The notes under the pieces are model-generated. The model was not told the origin of the DNA. It did not search any database and was given only the letters and a program-made list of their open reading frames with translations. From Limenecus sp048360435 (GTDB lineage: Bacteria; Cyanobacteriota; Vampirovibrionia; Gastranaerophilales; Gastranaerophilaceae): a DNA stretch of 64,000 bases. Within the stretch, counting starts at the first letter, position 1, and the number at the start of each line of letters is the position of its first letter. Shown in pieces: positions 17,390 through 26,775 of the stretch. The stretch spans positions 62,001 through 126,000 of the forward strand of contig DBGCOP010000010.1 in NCBI GenBank assembly GCA_048360435.1, in the 5' to 3' direction. Made by a program: the position numbers and the translations under genes.

Positions 17390-17932
17390 CTATTTTCTGT
17401 AAAGAATTTGTGATTGAGTATATGTAGCAGGTAATGCTTTTTGCGGATATACAGCTACTGTAAAGATGTCATAAACTCTTGTTGTAGAGTCAGAAGGTTT
17501 GTTAGGACCTTTCATACCGTTAACGTCAATTTGTACAACAGAACAAACGTTAGAAGGTCCGCCGGGGTTAGCAGCTTCAATAGCACAAGCGGCAGAAGTT
17601 AAACCTGCACCTGATGCAGCAGGAGAGAAGTACATACCATCAGCTGTATAAACGTCAAAATTTGTTTTAACTTTTGATGACATAACGTTCAATCTTTGTG
17701 TCATTAAGTGGAAGAAGTTTGTACTTGTAAAGTCAGTAGCATCTCTACCATCTAATGCATAGTTCAAAGTGATTGCTTGGTTAAGCATTGAAATACCTTT
17801 TTTGAATGCAGCTTTATACTCTTGTTGAGATGTGCTTTGCATCAATGACGGAATTGTCATAGCAGCAATTACACCGATAATCATCAATGTAACTAAAACT
17901 TCCGCTAAAGTAAAACCAGATTTTTTGTTCAT
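17390..17932 (-). CDS. Type IV pilin-like/pseudopilin protein
   Basis: A 180-residue protein with a class III signal: MNKKSGFTLAEVLVTLMIIG. The expected prepilin peptidase site is between Gly6 and Phe7, with Glu at mature position 5 and a hydrophobic helix to about residue 30. The globular part has two cysteines (in SAACAIEAA and SNVCSVVQID) that could form a disulfide. It would be exported and assembled into a pilus or pseudopilus, consistent with pilT elsewhere in the window. AGAGGA lies five bases upstream of the ATG. It is monocistronic. Whether it is the major pilin, a minor pilin or a secretion pseudopilin cannot be decided. Confidence 0.88.
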   Translation of the reverse strand: MNKKSGFTLAEVLVTLMIIGVIAAMTIPSLMQSTSQQEYKAAFKKGISMLNQAITLNYALDGRDATDFTSTNFFHLMTQRLNVMSSKVKTNFDVYTADGMYFSPAASGAGLTSAACAIEAANPGGPSNVCSVVQIDVNGMKGPNKPSDSTTRVYDIFTVAVYPQKALPATYTQSQILYRK

Positions 17933-18102
17933 AAGATCCTCTTTCTTTTCTTATTTATTTTTCTGTTTTTATTCATAATAAAACAAATTTATATTGAACA
18001 CTATAAATCATTACACATAAAATTGCAATACCTATATTTAATGGAATTCCCAAAAAATCAAGTGTATAAACATCATTAATTATTTTGTTTTATAATATAA
18101 AT

Positions 18103-19956
18103 ATGTTTACTTATGATTTAATAGTTGTTGGTTCAGGTCATGCCGGTTGTGAGGCAGCGATTTCAGCTGCAAAACTGGGCTTAAAGACTCTGCTCATAAC
18201 GCTTAACCTGGAGCACATAGCTCTCATGCCATGCAACCCTGCAATCGGAGGACCTGCAAAATCCTGTCTGGTCAGAGAGATAGATGCTCTTGGCGGCGTA
18301 ATGGGAATTGTGACAGATGCGACATATATTCAGATGAAAATGCTTAATTCGTCAAAAGGTCCTGCTGTCAGGGCTTTACGTGCACAGTCTGACAAAAAAG
18401 AATATATGTCATTTATGAGAAATTTAATCGAGTGTAATCGTAACATTTCTTTAAAGCAGACTATGGCAACCGAGCTGATTGTTGAGAATGATGAAGTAAA
18501 AGGTGTACGTGATGAATTCGGAATCGAATATCTCGCACCGACTGTAATTTTGACAACAGGCACATCTCTTGAAGGCAAATGTTATGTAGGACTTCAATAC
18601 GTAAGTGCCGGAAGGATGGGCGAAAGGGCTGCAACAGGCCTTTCAGAATCGTTATTAAAAAACGGACTAAGTCTAAAAAGGCTGAAAACAGGTACTCCTG
18701 CAAGGGTGGATGCCAGAACCATAGACTATTCGAAAATGACAATCCAACCCGGTGATGAAGAGCTTCATTTCTTCTCTTTTGAGCCTGACAGACCTATCAG
18801 AAAACAATATCCGTGTTATTTAACCAGAACAACAGAAAAAACACATGAAATTATCAAAGCCAATCTGGACAAATCACCTCTTTATGCAGGTCTTATACAC
18901 GGTATAGGTCCGAGGTATTGTCCTTCAATTGAGGATAAGGTTATCAGATTCGCTCACAATCCTTCTCATCACATTTTTATAGAACCGGAAGGAAAAGACA
19001 CTTATGAAGTTTATGTACAGGGATTCTCAACAAGTCTTCCTGCCGATGTTCAGGTAAAAATGCTGAAATCACTTCCCGGGCTTGAGAATGTTCACATAAT
19101 CAAACCTGCTTATGCTGTTGAATATGATGCTGTTCCTGCATTGCAGCTTACACACTCATTGATGACAAAAAAAATCAAAGGACTTTTCTGTGCCGGTCAA
19201 ATTAACGGAACCAGCGGTTATGAAGAAGCAGCGGCACAAGGTCTTGTCGCAGGTATAAATGCGTTCAATTACCTAAATAAAAATGACATGCTTGAATTAT
19301 CAAGAAGCAACTCATACATAGGTACACTTATTGACGACCTTGTCACAAAAGACATTCAAGAGCCATATAGAATGCTTACTTCCCGTTCCGAATACAGACT
19401 TCTCCTGCGTCAGGACAATGCTGACGAAAGACTTACAAAAATCGGACACAAAATTGGTTTGATTTCAGATGAAAGATACAACAGATTCCTTGAAAAGCAA
19501 GAAAAAATCGCACAGGAGATAAAAAGACTCCAACAAGAAAAAATCTCCGCAACAGAAGAAGTTAACAATATTCTTTCAAAACACAACGAACATATAGATA
19601 AAGGAATGAAACTTGCAGACTTGATTAAACGTCCTTCAGTTGATTATAAAGTTTTGAAAGAAATTCACAAAGAAACAAATGAACTGAACCTGCCCTCTGA
19701 AATTTATGAAGAAGCAGAAATTAAAATTAAATATGACGGATACATAAAACGCCAGAACCAACAGATTGAAACAATGGACAGGCTTGAAAAAATAAAAATT
19801 CCCGAAAATTTAAACTATGACGAAATGACTCATATCTCAACTGAAACAAGAGAAAAACTCGCAAAAATCAGACCTGCCACTCTCGGTCAGGCATCAAGAA
19901 TAGGCGGCGTAAAACCTGCTGATATCTCTGTTCTTATGGTCCTTTTAAGTCGATAG
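18103..19956 (+). CDS. mnmG: tRNA uridine-5-carboxymethylaminomethyl modification enzyme MnmG
   Basis: A FAD-dependent partner of MnmE, about 617 residues, that modifies the wobble uridine of several tRNAs. Visible features are the N-terminal dinucleotide fold (VVGSGHAGCEAA), the family signature around NPAIGGPAKS, the conserved GLFCAGQINGTSGYEEAAAQG segment and the C-terminal helical tail ending ARIRPATLGQASRIGGVKPAD-like. I chose the ATG at 18103 (MFTYDLIVVG). A TATAAT at 18091-18096 lies so close that the mRNA may have almost no leader. An in-frame TTG at 18085 is less likely. mnmE is not in this window. Confidence 0.96.
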   Translation: MFTYDLIVVGSGHAGCEAAISAAKLGLKTLLITLNLEHIALMPCNPAIGGPAKSCLVREIDALGGVMGIVTDATYIQMKMLNSSKGPAVRALRAQSDKKEYMSFMRNLIECNRNISLKQTMATELIVENDEVKGVRDEFGIEYLAPTVILTTGTSLEGKCYVGLQYVSAGRMGERAATGLSESLLKNGLSLKRLKTGTPARVDARTIDYSKMTIQPGDEELHFFSFEPDRPIRKQYPCYLTRTTEKTHEIIKANLDKSPLYAGLIHGIGPRYCPSIEDKVIRFAHNPSHHIFIEPEGKDTYEVYVQGFSTSLPADVQVKMLKSLPGLENVHIIKPAYAVEYDAVPALQLTHSLMTKKIKGLFCAGQINGTSGYEEAAAQGLVAGINAFNYLNKNDMLELSRSNSYIGTLIDDLVTKDIQEPYRMLTSRSEYRLLLRQDNADERLTKIGHKIGLISDERYNRFLEKQEKIAQEIKRLQQEKISATEEVNNILSKHNEHIDKGMKLADLIKRPSVDYKVLKEIHKETNELNLPSEIYEEAEIKIKYDGYIKRQNQQIETMDRLEKIKIPENLNYDEMTHISTETREKLAKIRPATLGQASRIGGVKPADISVLMVLLSR

Positions 19957-19963
19957 TTACAGA

Positions 19964-20599
19964 TTATAAATTTTCAGACCCGAAATAACAGTTATGTCTT
20001 TTTTCATAACCTATTGTTGTTTTTGAATCATGCCCCGGATACACATTTATATCATCTTCAAGCTTAAAAAGTTTGTTCTTGATTGAGTCACTTAGCTGCT
20101 GAAAACTGCCTCCTTCAAAATCAGTTCTGCCAACCGAGGTGTAAAAAAGTGTATCACCCGAAAACAAATCTTTACCAATCAGGAAACAAACACTTCCCGG
20201 TGTGTGACCCGGTGTATGAATAACTTTTATTTCATTATTACCGAGCATAAAAGTATCTTTTTCAGTAAATGTTTTTATGTTTTTAGGAGCTTCGGCATTC
20301 TCAACAAAACCAAAACGTGCAAGCTGCTTCGGAAGAGTTTCAACCATAAGTTTATCGTTTTCGTGGATATAAACAGGTACATCTTCAACATTTTGAGCAT
20401 CTCTTTCACCCATAATATGGTCAAAATGTCCGTGGGTATTTAAAATAAATTTTAGTTTCGCTCCGTGTTTATCAATCTCTTCTTTTACCTTTGAGAAATC
20501 TCCGCCCAAATCTATAACTATTGCCTCATTAGAAATTTCATCAATTAAAAGATAAGTATTTGTGCCTATCAATCCAAGGCGAAAAGTTTTTATTATCAT
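19964..20599 (-). CDS. Metallo-beta-lactamase fold hydrolase (glyoxalase II-like)
   Basis: A 211-residue MBL-fold protein with the binuclear metal motif NTHGHFDHIMG, then HTPGHTPGSVCF, FSGDTLFYTSVGRTD and the final histidine in VYPGHDSKTTIG. This set matches the glyoxalase II/hydroxyacylglutathione hydrolase branch that hydrolyses thioesters. In organisms without glutathione the substrate may be a different thiol ester, or the role may be different. It is convergent with mnmG (7 bases apart) and stands alone or together with the small gene upstream. Confidence 0.85.
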   Translation of the reverse strand: MIIKTFRLGLIGTNTYLLIDEISNEAIVIDLGGDFSKVKEEIDKHGAKLKFILNTHGHFDHIMGERDAQNVEDVPVYIHENDKLMVETLPKQLARFGFVENAEAPKNIKTFTEKDTFMLGNNEIKVIHTPGHTPGSVCFLIGKDLFSGDTLFYTSVGRTDFEGGSFQQLSDSIKNKLFKLEDDINVYPGHDSKTTIGYEKRHNCYFGSENL

Positions 20600-20634
20600 A
20601 CTAATTTATCCCCATTTTTCTCTCTATAAAATTA

Positions 20635-20922
20635 TTATGCCAGATAAGCTACCTGAGAAGAAGCCTTCCTGTTTGCATCAAGTTCTGCTTTTTCTACTTG
20701 AGAAAGTTGTTCAACAGGTTTGCTCTCAAGTTTTTTTATACGTCTTTGCATATATTTTTCTTTAAGATTATCAACAAATCTTTGAAGAAATCCTTTTGTT
20801 TCTTTTGTGTCATCACTCTTCAAAACATCAGCAACAGATACAGCCGCCGGTATATCAGCAACAACCTGCGGTTGCTGAACCTGTATAGGAATTTTATTTA
20901 GCAAACTTGTTCCTGATATCAA
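20635..20922 (-). CDS. Small unknown protein
   Basis: A 95-residue protein of no recognised family. The N-terminal half is Val/Pro/Ala-rich and probably flexible; the C-terminal half is a highly charged helix (RFVDNLKEKYMQRRIKKLES...). I chose a TTG at 20922 because AAAGGA (20929-20934) lies exactly six bases upstream; a TTG at 20937 would place that site inside the gene. It precedes the MBL hydrolase gene on the same strand with a 35-base gap. Confidence 0.55.
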   Translation of the reverse strand: MISGTSLLNKIPIQVQQPQVVADIPAAVSVADVLKSDDTKETKGFLQRFVDNLKEKYMQRRIKKLESKPVEQLSQVEKAELDANRKASSQVAYLA

Positions 20923-21005
20923 GACAAATCCTTTCAAGTTTTTTTATTATTTTATCAGTATATAAAACCGGAATGAAAAAAATTTTGCTATTTATTCACA
21001 TAATT

Positions 21006-21030
21006 TAAAGTTTGGTAAAGAATTCGATAA
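21006..21030 (+). promoter_or_regulatory. Possible sigma-28/sigma-D type flagellar promoter
   Basis: TAAAGTTT starts at 21006, and CGATAA (21025-21030) follows with 15 bases between TAAA and CGAT. This is close to the TAAA-N15-CGAT spacing of FliA/SigD promoters. It lies about 50 bases upstream of flhA. No fliA gene is visible here and the match could be chance in AT-rich DNA. Confidence 0.35.
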
Positions 21031-21082
21031 ATATTAGGATATAGGATATGATTTAAGTGGGAAAGAGTATACTTAACAAAAA

Positions 21083-23188
21083 ATGAATTTCGGAGCATTA
21101 ACAAGCTTACTAAAGAATAACGATATTATTATGGCAATCGGCATTGTCATAATTGTTGCTATGATGATTATCCCGCTGCCTCCAATGATGCTTGATATCT
21201 TGCTGACGCTTAATATATCTCTTTCCGTGATAATTCTCCTTGTATGCCTTTTTATCAAAGAGCCTCTTGAGTATTCATCTTTCCCGATTATACTTCTTGT
21301 GGCAACAATCTTTCGTTTAGGACTGAATGTCAGCTCCACAAGGCTCATTTTATTATACGGCTCCGCAGGTGAGGTTATCAATTCTTTCGGACAATTCGTA
21401 GTCGGAGGGAACTACATTGTAGGTTTCATCATATTCATACTTCTTGTTGTTATCAACTTTATGGTAATCACAGGCGGTGCCACCAGAGTTGCTGAAGTAT
21501 CTGCAAGATTCACCTTAGACAGTATGCCAGGTAAACAGCTTTCAATTGATGCTGACTTAAACTCGGGATTAATCAACGAAGATCAAGCAAAAGCAAGAAG
21601 AAGAAAACTTGAAAGAGAAGCTGATTTTTACGGAACCATGGATGGTGCTTCAAAGTTTGTAAAAGGTGATGCCACAGCAGGTATCATCATCACGGTTGTA
21701 AACATTTTTGCCGGTATTGTCATCGGTTTGTGGCAGATGAAAATGGATATTATGACCGCACTCAATACCTTCACTATTTTAACGGTCGGTGACGGTCTTG
21801 TGTCACAATTGCCGGCTTTGTTGATTTCTTTCTCAACAGGTTTGATTGTTTCTCGTGCCAGCGGTCAGGATGAGTCATTGAGTGATGACATAAAAAAAGA
21901 AATGTTTTCAAACCCGATAGTTTTATCTATCGTTGCAGTTCTTTTATTCCTGCTTGGGATGGTGCCGGGTATGCCGACTATTCCGTTTATTATGGTTGCT
22001 ATTGCATTAGGCTGGATGGCATACAGCAAAAATAAAACAGAAACAGCTAAAAAAGCGGAAGAAGCCAAGGTTCAACAAGAAGCAAAAATTGATGAAAAGA
22101 AAATCGGTAAAAAGAAGAAAAAAGCTACCAGAGAAAGTGTCATGGAGCTTTTGAATGTTGAAACAATTGAAATGGAAATCGGTTACAGATTGGTACCGCT
22201 TCTGGATGTAGAACAAGGTGGAGACCTTCTTGAAAGAATTGCACAAATTAGAAGGCAGACTGCTCTTGATTTAGGGATAGTTTTACCTTCAATAAGAGTA
22301 CGTGACAATTTACAACTCTCACCAAATACGTATCAGATAAAATTAAAAGGCGTACCTATTGAGTCAGGAGAAGTATACCCTGACAGAAGTCTTGCAATGA
22401 ATTCGGGAGGTTCTGACAATGATCTTGGAATTAACGGAATTAGTGCAATTGAACCTGCTTTTGGTCTGCCTGCAATCTGGGTTGAAGAAAAAGACAAAGA
22501 GATAGCCGAAACCTACGGTTATACAGTAGTAAGCCCGTCTGCCGTAATTTCTACTCATTTGACAGAAGTTATTAAAAAGAATGCAGCAGAAATTGTCTCA
22601 AGAGCAGATGTACAGCAGCTGATTGAAAACCTCAAAAAAGAAGTCTCTGAAGAATATGTCAGTGATTTAATGAAAGACGTCACAACAGCAGAAGTACAAC
22701 AAATTGTTTACAATCTTTTAAGAGAACGTGTTTCGGTAAGAGATTTGAAAACAATACTTGAAGTAATAAGTTTACAATCACGTGTAAGTAAAAATGCAGA
22801 TTATTTGACTGAACAGGTAAGACAGGCTCTTGCAAGAAGCATTTGCAAACAGAATCTGGCTGACACGGGAGAGCTTCTTGCCGTAACCCTTGCACCTGAA
22901 GTAGAAAATACAATCGCACAGGGAATCAGCCCTGACGGCTCAAGCCTTACTCTTGATCCGGAATTTACAAGAAAGCTTCTTGATACATTGAATTACGAAC
23001 TTGAAAAAGCAATTACAACATCAGGATGTCAGCCTGTTCTATTATGTTCTTCGCCCATAAGATTACCGTTTAGAAGATTAATTGAAAGAACTTATCCACA
23101 AATTGCGGTTATGTCGTATAATGAAATCAGCAACAACGTAAAAGCAAAATCAATCGGCGTTGTAAGAATAATGCAGACAAAAGTTTAA
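21083..23188 (+). CDS. flhA: Flagellar biosynthesis protein FlhA
   Basis: A 701-residue central component of the flagellar type III export gate. The N-terminal half has about eight membrane segments, with the family signatures FRLGLNVSSTRLIL, GNYIVGFIIFILLVVINFMV and the cytoplasmic loop segment SIDADLNSGLINEDQAKARR. The C-terminal half from about residue 350 is the cytosolic export-gate ring domain, after a Lys/Glu-rich linker. The length and order are those of flagellar FlhA. It is the first gene of a plus-strand unit that continues with PilZ and two-component genes, far from fliF-fliI, so motility genes are scattered. Confidence 0.96.
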   Translation: MNFGALTSLLKNNDIIMAIGIVIIVAMMIIPLPPMMLDILLTLNISLSVIILLVCLFIKEPLEYSSFPIILLVATIFRLGLNVSSTRLILLYGSAGEVINSFGQFVVGGNYIVGFIIFILLVVINFMVITGGATRVAEVSARFTLDSMPGKQLSIDADLNSGLINEDQAKARRRKLEREADFYGTMDGASKFVKGDATAGIIITVVNIFAGIVIGLWQMKMDIMTALNTFTILTVGDGLVSQLPALLISFSTGLIVSRASGQDESLSDDIKKEMFSNPIVLSIVAVLLFLLGMVPGMPTIPFIMVAIALGWMAYSKNKTETAKKAEEAKVQQEAKIDEKKIGKKKKKATRESVMELLNVETIEMEIGYRLVPLLDVEQGGDLLERIAQIRRQTALDLGIVLPSIRVRDNLQLSPNTYQIKLKGVPIESGEVYPDRSLAMNSGGSDNDLGINGISAIEPAFGLPAIWVEEKDKEIAETYGYTVVSPSAVISTHLTEVIKKNAAEIVSRADVQQLIENLKKEVSEEYVSDLMKDVTTAEVQQIVYNLLRERVSVRDLKTILEVISLQSRVSKNADYLTEQVRQALARSICKQNLADTGELLAVTLAPEVENTIAQGISPDGSSLTLDPEFTRKLLDTLNYELEKAITTSGCQPVLLCSSPIRLPFRRLIERTYPQIAVMSYNEISNNVKAKSIGVVRIMQTKV

Positions 23189-23219
23189 TTTTATAAAATA
23201 CAAGGAATATAAACAAAAT

Positions 23220-23822
23220 ATGAAAGAATTATTAAAAAACGGTCAAAAGATAAGCATGGTCCCTGAAAACATAAAAGGTGCACTTTCTTCAACAATAAAA
23301 AAAGTAATCGGAAATTCTATTGAAATCGAAGTTTCCAAAGTTGATTCCGAATTTTATGCACCTGAACAAACAATCGAAATGTTCACAGTGGTTGATGACG
23401 GCATGCTTTATTTCAAACCAGTAGTTTCTGAAATAAGAGAAGAAGAAGGCATAATAAAAGTAAATTTTGACAAAGAAAAATATGATCTTCTTCAACGACG
23501 TGAATACACAAGAATAGAACTTGATAAAGAATTTACACTTAAAGATGAAGATAAAGATTATGTCTGCAAATGTGAAGATATCAGTGCCGGAGGTATGAAA
23601 TTTATTACATCGGCCGATTTGTCGGTAGACAAAGACTATACAATAGAATTTGCTCTTGAAAGCAATATTCCCATTCAATGTTTCTTTAAACCAATCAGAA
23701 CTGACAAACAAAAAGACGGAAAAAATATTGTATCCGGACGATTTATTGCACTCAAAAATATTGATAAGATAGCTATTGTTCAATTCTGTTTCAAAAAACA
23801 AATGGAAAATACCAATAAATAA
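23220..23822 (+). CDS. PilZ-domain cyclic-di-GMP receptor (YcgR-like)
   Basis: A 200-residue protein in two halves. The first 90 residues resemble the YcgR-N type beta domain found beside the flagellar motor. The second half is a PilZ domain with the binding motif QRREYTRIEL (R-x3-R, about residues 93-98) and DISAGGM (about 120), the D-x-S-x-x-G element. Such proteins bind cyclic-di-GMP and slow or redirect the flagellar motor, or act on surface structures. Its place 31 bases after flhA strongly suggests a flagellar role. Confidence 0.85.
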   Translation: MKELLKNGQKISMVPENIKGALSSTIKKVIGNSIEIEVSKVDSEFYAPEQTIEMFTVVDDGMLYFKPVVSEIREEEGIIKVNFDKEKYDLLQRREYTRIELDKEFTLKDEDKDYVCKCEDISAGGMKFITSADLSVDKDYTIEFALESNIPIQCFFKPIRTDKQKDGKNIVSGRFIALKNIDKIAIVQFCFKKQMENTNK

Positions 23823-23828
23823 ATAAAT

Positions 23829-24068
23829 ATGGCTGGAAAAATTATTACATATTCACAAAAAATTAGCGGTATGCTGGCAAGTTTGACAGCTTTTTTGTGC
23901 ACAACAATAATTTTCCTGAAATCTACTACAATAAACATGACCGTTCTTTTGTATGCTCTGTCTGTTATTCTGCCTGCAACACTTGCTATGGGATTTCTCG
24001 GCTATTTTATCGGTAAAATCTTTGATTCCACAAAAAAGAAAAAATCATTAAATAAATTCATAAAATAA
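23829..24068 (+). CDS. Small two-helix membrane protein
   Basis: A 79-residue protein with two hydrophobic helices (about residues 14-30 and 36-63) and a Lys-rich C-terminus (STKKKKSLNKFIK), suggesting cytoplasmic ends. It starts 6 bases after the PilZ gene and ends 19 bases before the histidine kinase gene, so it is a fixed member of the unit. I do not recognise the family. It may assist the kinase or the motor. Confidence 0.65.
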   Translation: MAGKIITYSQKISGMLASLTAFLCTTIIFLKSTTINMTVLLYALSVILPATLAMGFLGYFIGKIFDSTKKKKSLNKFIK

Positions 24069-24087
24069 TAATTCAGGTAATTATATT

Positions 24088-25689
24088 ATGCAAAACAAAA
24101 TGAAAACATTCAGAACTAAACTCAGCACACAATTCGCAGCATTCACGACAATGTTGATTGCAATTACGGTATTTTGCATAGCCTGGTATTCAATTGCAAC
24201 AGTTAACAATCTTGCTCAGCAAATCACCGCACAATCAAAAGATTTGAATGATTCGATTTCAATAACTATTTTCTCTACACTCGGTGATTTAATAAACAAA
24301 AATGAAACTAAAAATTTAAAAAGCTCAGCTCAAAAAATGGTTGACAGCAATGTAGTTGCAACCGTTCTCATAAAAGACCTGAAAGAAAACAAAATTATTA
24401 CAAAAACCCACCCCAGTGCAAAACTCGCTGAAGTATTTAAGGAAAACAAAATTTCAGACAAATCATTGAAAAAAAATGATAAATCTCTTGAAACAAATAT
24501 TTACAAAATTTCGGTTGTAAATGACGGAAAATTAATTGAACTGGGATTCTATAATGAACCTGTTACCAAAATATATCTGGACATGCTTAGAGACAATATG
24601 CTGGCTATGGTATTTATCTTCATTTTCCTCGGATTTTTCCTGTCCAATCTGATTGCGGGTATTTTAATCAAGCCTATTAACATTCTGATAAAAAGTTTGG
24701 GAGACTTTGCAAAAGGTAACTTTTCACATCGTTTGGAAGAAACAAATTACCTTGAAATAAATCGTCTGATTCGTTCTTACAATGAAATGGCTGAATCTTT
24801 GGAAAAGCTTTATCAATCCTTGGAACAACAGGTAAAAGACAGAACAAAAGAATTGGAAGCCGCTTATTCAGAGTTAAAAAGCACACAAGCTATGATGGTA
24901 CATTCCGAAAAAATGAAGTCTCTCGGTGAGCTTGTTGCAGGCATTACACACGAAATCAACAATCCTGTAAACTTTATCTACGGAAACCTCATTCATTTGA
25001 AAAATTATACGTCAGATATGATGTCCGTTATAGATGCGTATACAGAGTTTGATTCAGATTTATCCGAAGAACACAAAGCAAAAATCAAAGCCTTGAAAGA
25101 AGAAATCGATTTAGACTTTCTCAAAGAAGATTTGCCGGAATTGATTAGAAGCTGTCAAGAAGGTACAGAAAGAACAAAGAACATCGTTCTTGATTTGAAA
25201 AACTTCTCCAGGCTTGAAGAAGCTGTCATAAACAATGTAGACCTTCCAAAAGAAATTGATACCACATTGAATATACTCCACAACAAGTTTAAAAATAAAA
25301 TAACAGTACATAAAGAATATCAAGAAAATATGCCTCATGTCGAAGCTTACGGAGGACAATTAAACCAGGTATTTATGAATATTCTTGACAACGCAGCCTT
25401 TGCAATACAAGAAAAAGGCGATGTGTGGATAAGATTAAAATCTGACGGTAAAAATGCTATAATAGAATTTGAAGACAACGGATGCGGTATGGACGAAAAG
25501 ACAAGAAAAAAAGTCTTCGATCCGTTCTTCACTACAAAAGCCGTAGGTCAAGGTACAGGTCTTGGCATGGCAATTAGCTACAAAGTAATTAAAAATCACA
25601 AAGGAAATATAGAACTTGTTTCAGAGCCTGACAAAGGCAGCAAATTTACTATAACACTGCCATTAAAAATGGAAATGCCAAAAGGATAA
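24088..25689 (+). CDS. Membrane sensor histidine kinase
   Basis: A 533-residue two-component kinase. It has a membrane segment at about 13-37, an external sensing region of about 130 residues, a second membrane segment at about 172-196, a HAMP linker, a coiled coil (LEQQVKDRTKELEAAYSEL), and a HisKA-like domain with the phosphorylated His in GITHEINNPVNF (about 288). The HATPase domain shows NQVFMNILDNAAFAI, EFEDNGCGMDE and GQGTGLGMAISYKV. The sequence between the His box and the N box resembles the kinases often found beside HD-GYP regulators. It ends 3 bases before the response regulator gene, its likely partner. Confidence 0.92.
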   Translation: MQNKMKTFRTKLSTQFAAFTTMLIAITVFCIAWYSIATVNNLAQQITAQSKDLNDSISITIFSTLGDLINKNETKNLKSSAQKMVDSNVVATVLIKDLKENKIITKTHPSAKLAEVFKENKISDKSLKKNDKSLETNIYKISVVNDGKLIELGFYNEPVTKIYLDMLRDNMLAMVFIFIFLGFFLSNLIAGILIKPINILIKSLGDFAKGNFSHRLEETNYLEINRLIRSYNEMAESLEKLYQSLEQQVKDRTKELEAAYSELKSTQAMMVHSEKMKSLGELVAGITHEINNPVNFIYGNLIHLKNYTSDMMSVIDAYTEFDSDLSEEHKAKIKALKEEIDLDFLKEDLPELIRSCQEGTERTKNIVLDLKNFSRLEEAVINNVDLPKEIDTTLNILHNKFKNKITVHKEYQENMPHVEAYGGQLNQVFMNILDNAAFAIQEKGDVWIRLKSDGKNAIIEFEDNGCGMDEKTRKKVFDPFFTTKAVGQGTGLGMAISYKVIKNHKGNIELVSEPDKGSKFTITLPLKMEMPKG

Positions 25690-25692
25690 AAA

Positions 25693-26694
25693 ATGGAAAA
25701 ATATAACATACTGCTGGTTGATGATGAAGAAGACAATCTCGCACTTTTATACAGAACTTTAAGAGGCTCATATAATCTTGAAAAAACGACTTCTCCTTTA
25801 AAAGCACTGGAAATTTTAGACCAAAAGCAATTTGAGCTGGTTATTTCGGATCACAAAATGCCTGAAATGGACGGAGTTGAGTTTTTGAAAAGAGTTCAGC
25901 TTGCTCACCCTGCAACTATGAGAATTCTTCTTACAGCATATTCAGATGCAAATATCCTCATTGATGCAATAAACTACGCTAAAATTTACAGATACGTAAA
26001 AAAACCCTTTAACCCTGATGAACTCCAATTGATTGTATCCTCCGCTCTTGAATACTATCAGCTGAAATACGATAATGACAAACTGATTGCTGACTTGAAA
26101 GAGCTTTTTTCCGGTACAATCAAAGCTATTATGGAAGCACTGGATGCAAAAGATTCATACACTTCAGGAAGAAGCAAAAGAATCACTTATTATTCAATCT
26201 TAATAGCCAAACAACTGGGTCTTTCTCAAATAGATATAGGTAAAGTCGAACTTGCCGGTATGCTTCATGATATCGGCATGATAGGTGTTTCTGATGAAAT
26301 TTTATACAAGATTGATGCTTTAACACAGGATGAATATGACGAAATTAAAAAACATATCACATATTCCGTAAAAATTCTCGAAGATATAAAACAGTTAAAA
26401 GATGTTGTAGAAATCATCAAATATCACCATGAAAAATATGACGGAACAGGTTATCCTTTCGGCATAAGGGGAGAAGATATCCCAATCGGTTCAAGAATAA
26501 TAGCTGTTGCCGATGCTTTTGACAGTATAATTTCAAACAGAATTTACAGAAATCAAATTGACATGCAACAGGCAAAACAAAAAATAATAGAAGGATCCGG
26601 AACGCAGTTTGACCCAATTGTAGTAAAAGCATTCGAGGATTCTTTTGAGTCGATTGTTTCAACAATAAAAGATTTGGATAGTAACACTAATTAA
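25693..26694 (+). CDS. Response regulator with HD-GYP phosphodiesterase domain (RpfG-like)
   Basis: A 333-residue regulator. The receiver domain (about 1-120) has the acidic pair VDDEED, the phospho-acceptor Asp in VISDHKMPEMDG, and the conserved Thr/Lys region (LLTAYS, YVKKPF). The HD-GYP domain shows MLHDIGMIG (about 191), KYHHEKYDGTGYPFG (about 244) and ADAFDSIISNR. HD-GYP proteins hydrolyse cyclic-di-GMP, so this gene closes a circuit with the PilZ receptor three genes upstream. The start has AAAGGA six bases upstream. The Gly-Tyr-Pro motif is intact, so activity is expected. Confidence 0.93.
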   Translation: MEKYNILLVDDEEDNLALLYRTLRGSYNLEKTTSPLKALEILDQKQFELVISDHKMPEMDGVEFLKRVQLAHPATMRILLTAYSDANILIDAINYAKIYRYVKKPFNPDELQLIVSSALEYYQLKYDNDKLIADLKELFSGTIKAIMEALDAKDSYTSGRSKRITYYSILIAKQLGLSQIDIGKVELAGMLHDIGMIGVSDEILYKIDALTQDEYDEIKKHITYSVKILEDIKQLKDVVEIIKYHHEKYDGTGYPFGIRGEDIPIGSRIIAVADAFDSIISNRIYRNQIDMQQAKQKIIEGSGTQFDPIVVKAFEDSFESIVSTIKDLDSNTN

Positions 26695-26775
26695 CTTTTC
26701 CAAACTTTACTATTACTCTTTTTGACAATGTTTTTCAATCTCCTTCTCTATATTATAGAAAAGGAAGGAGTTTCA

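Noticed and set aside
23289..23801. 170-residue minus-strand frame opposite the PilZ gene
   Set aside because: A Phe/Ile/Tyr-rich shadow of the PilZ gene, whose motifs on the plus strand are clear.
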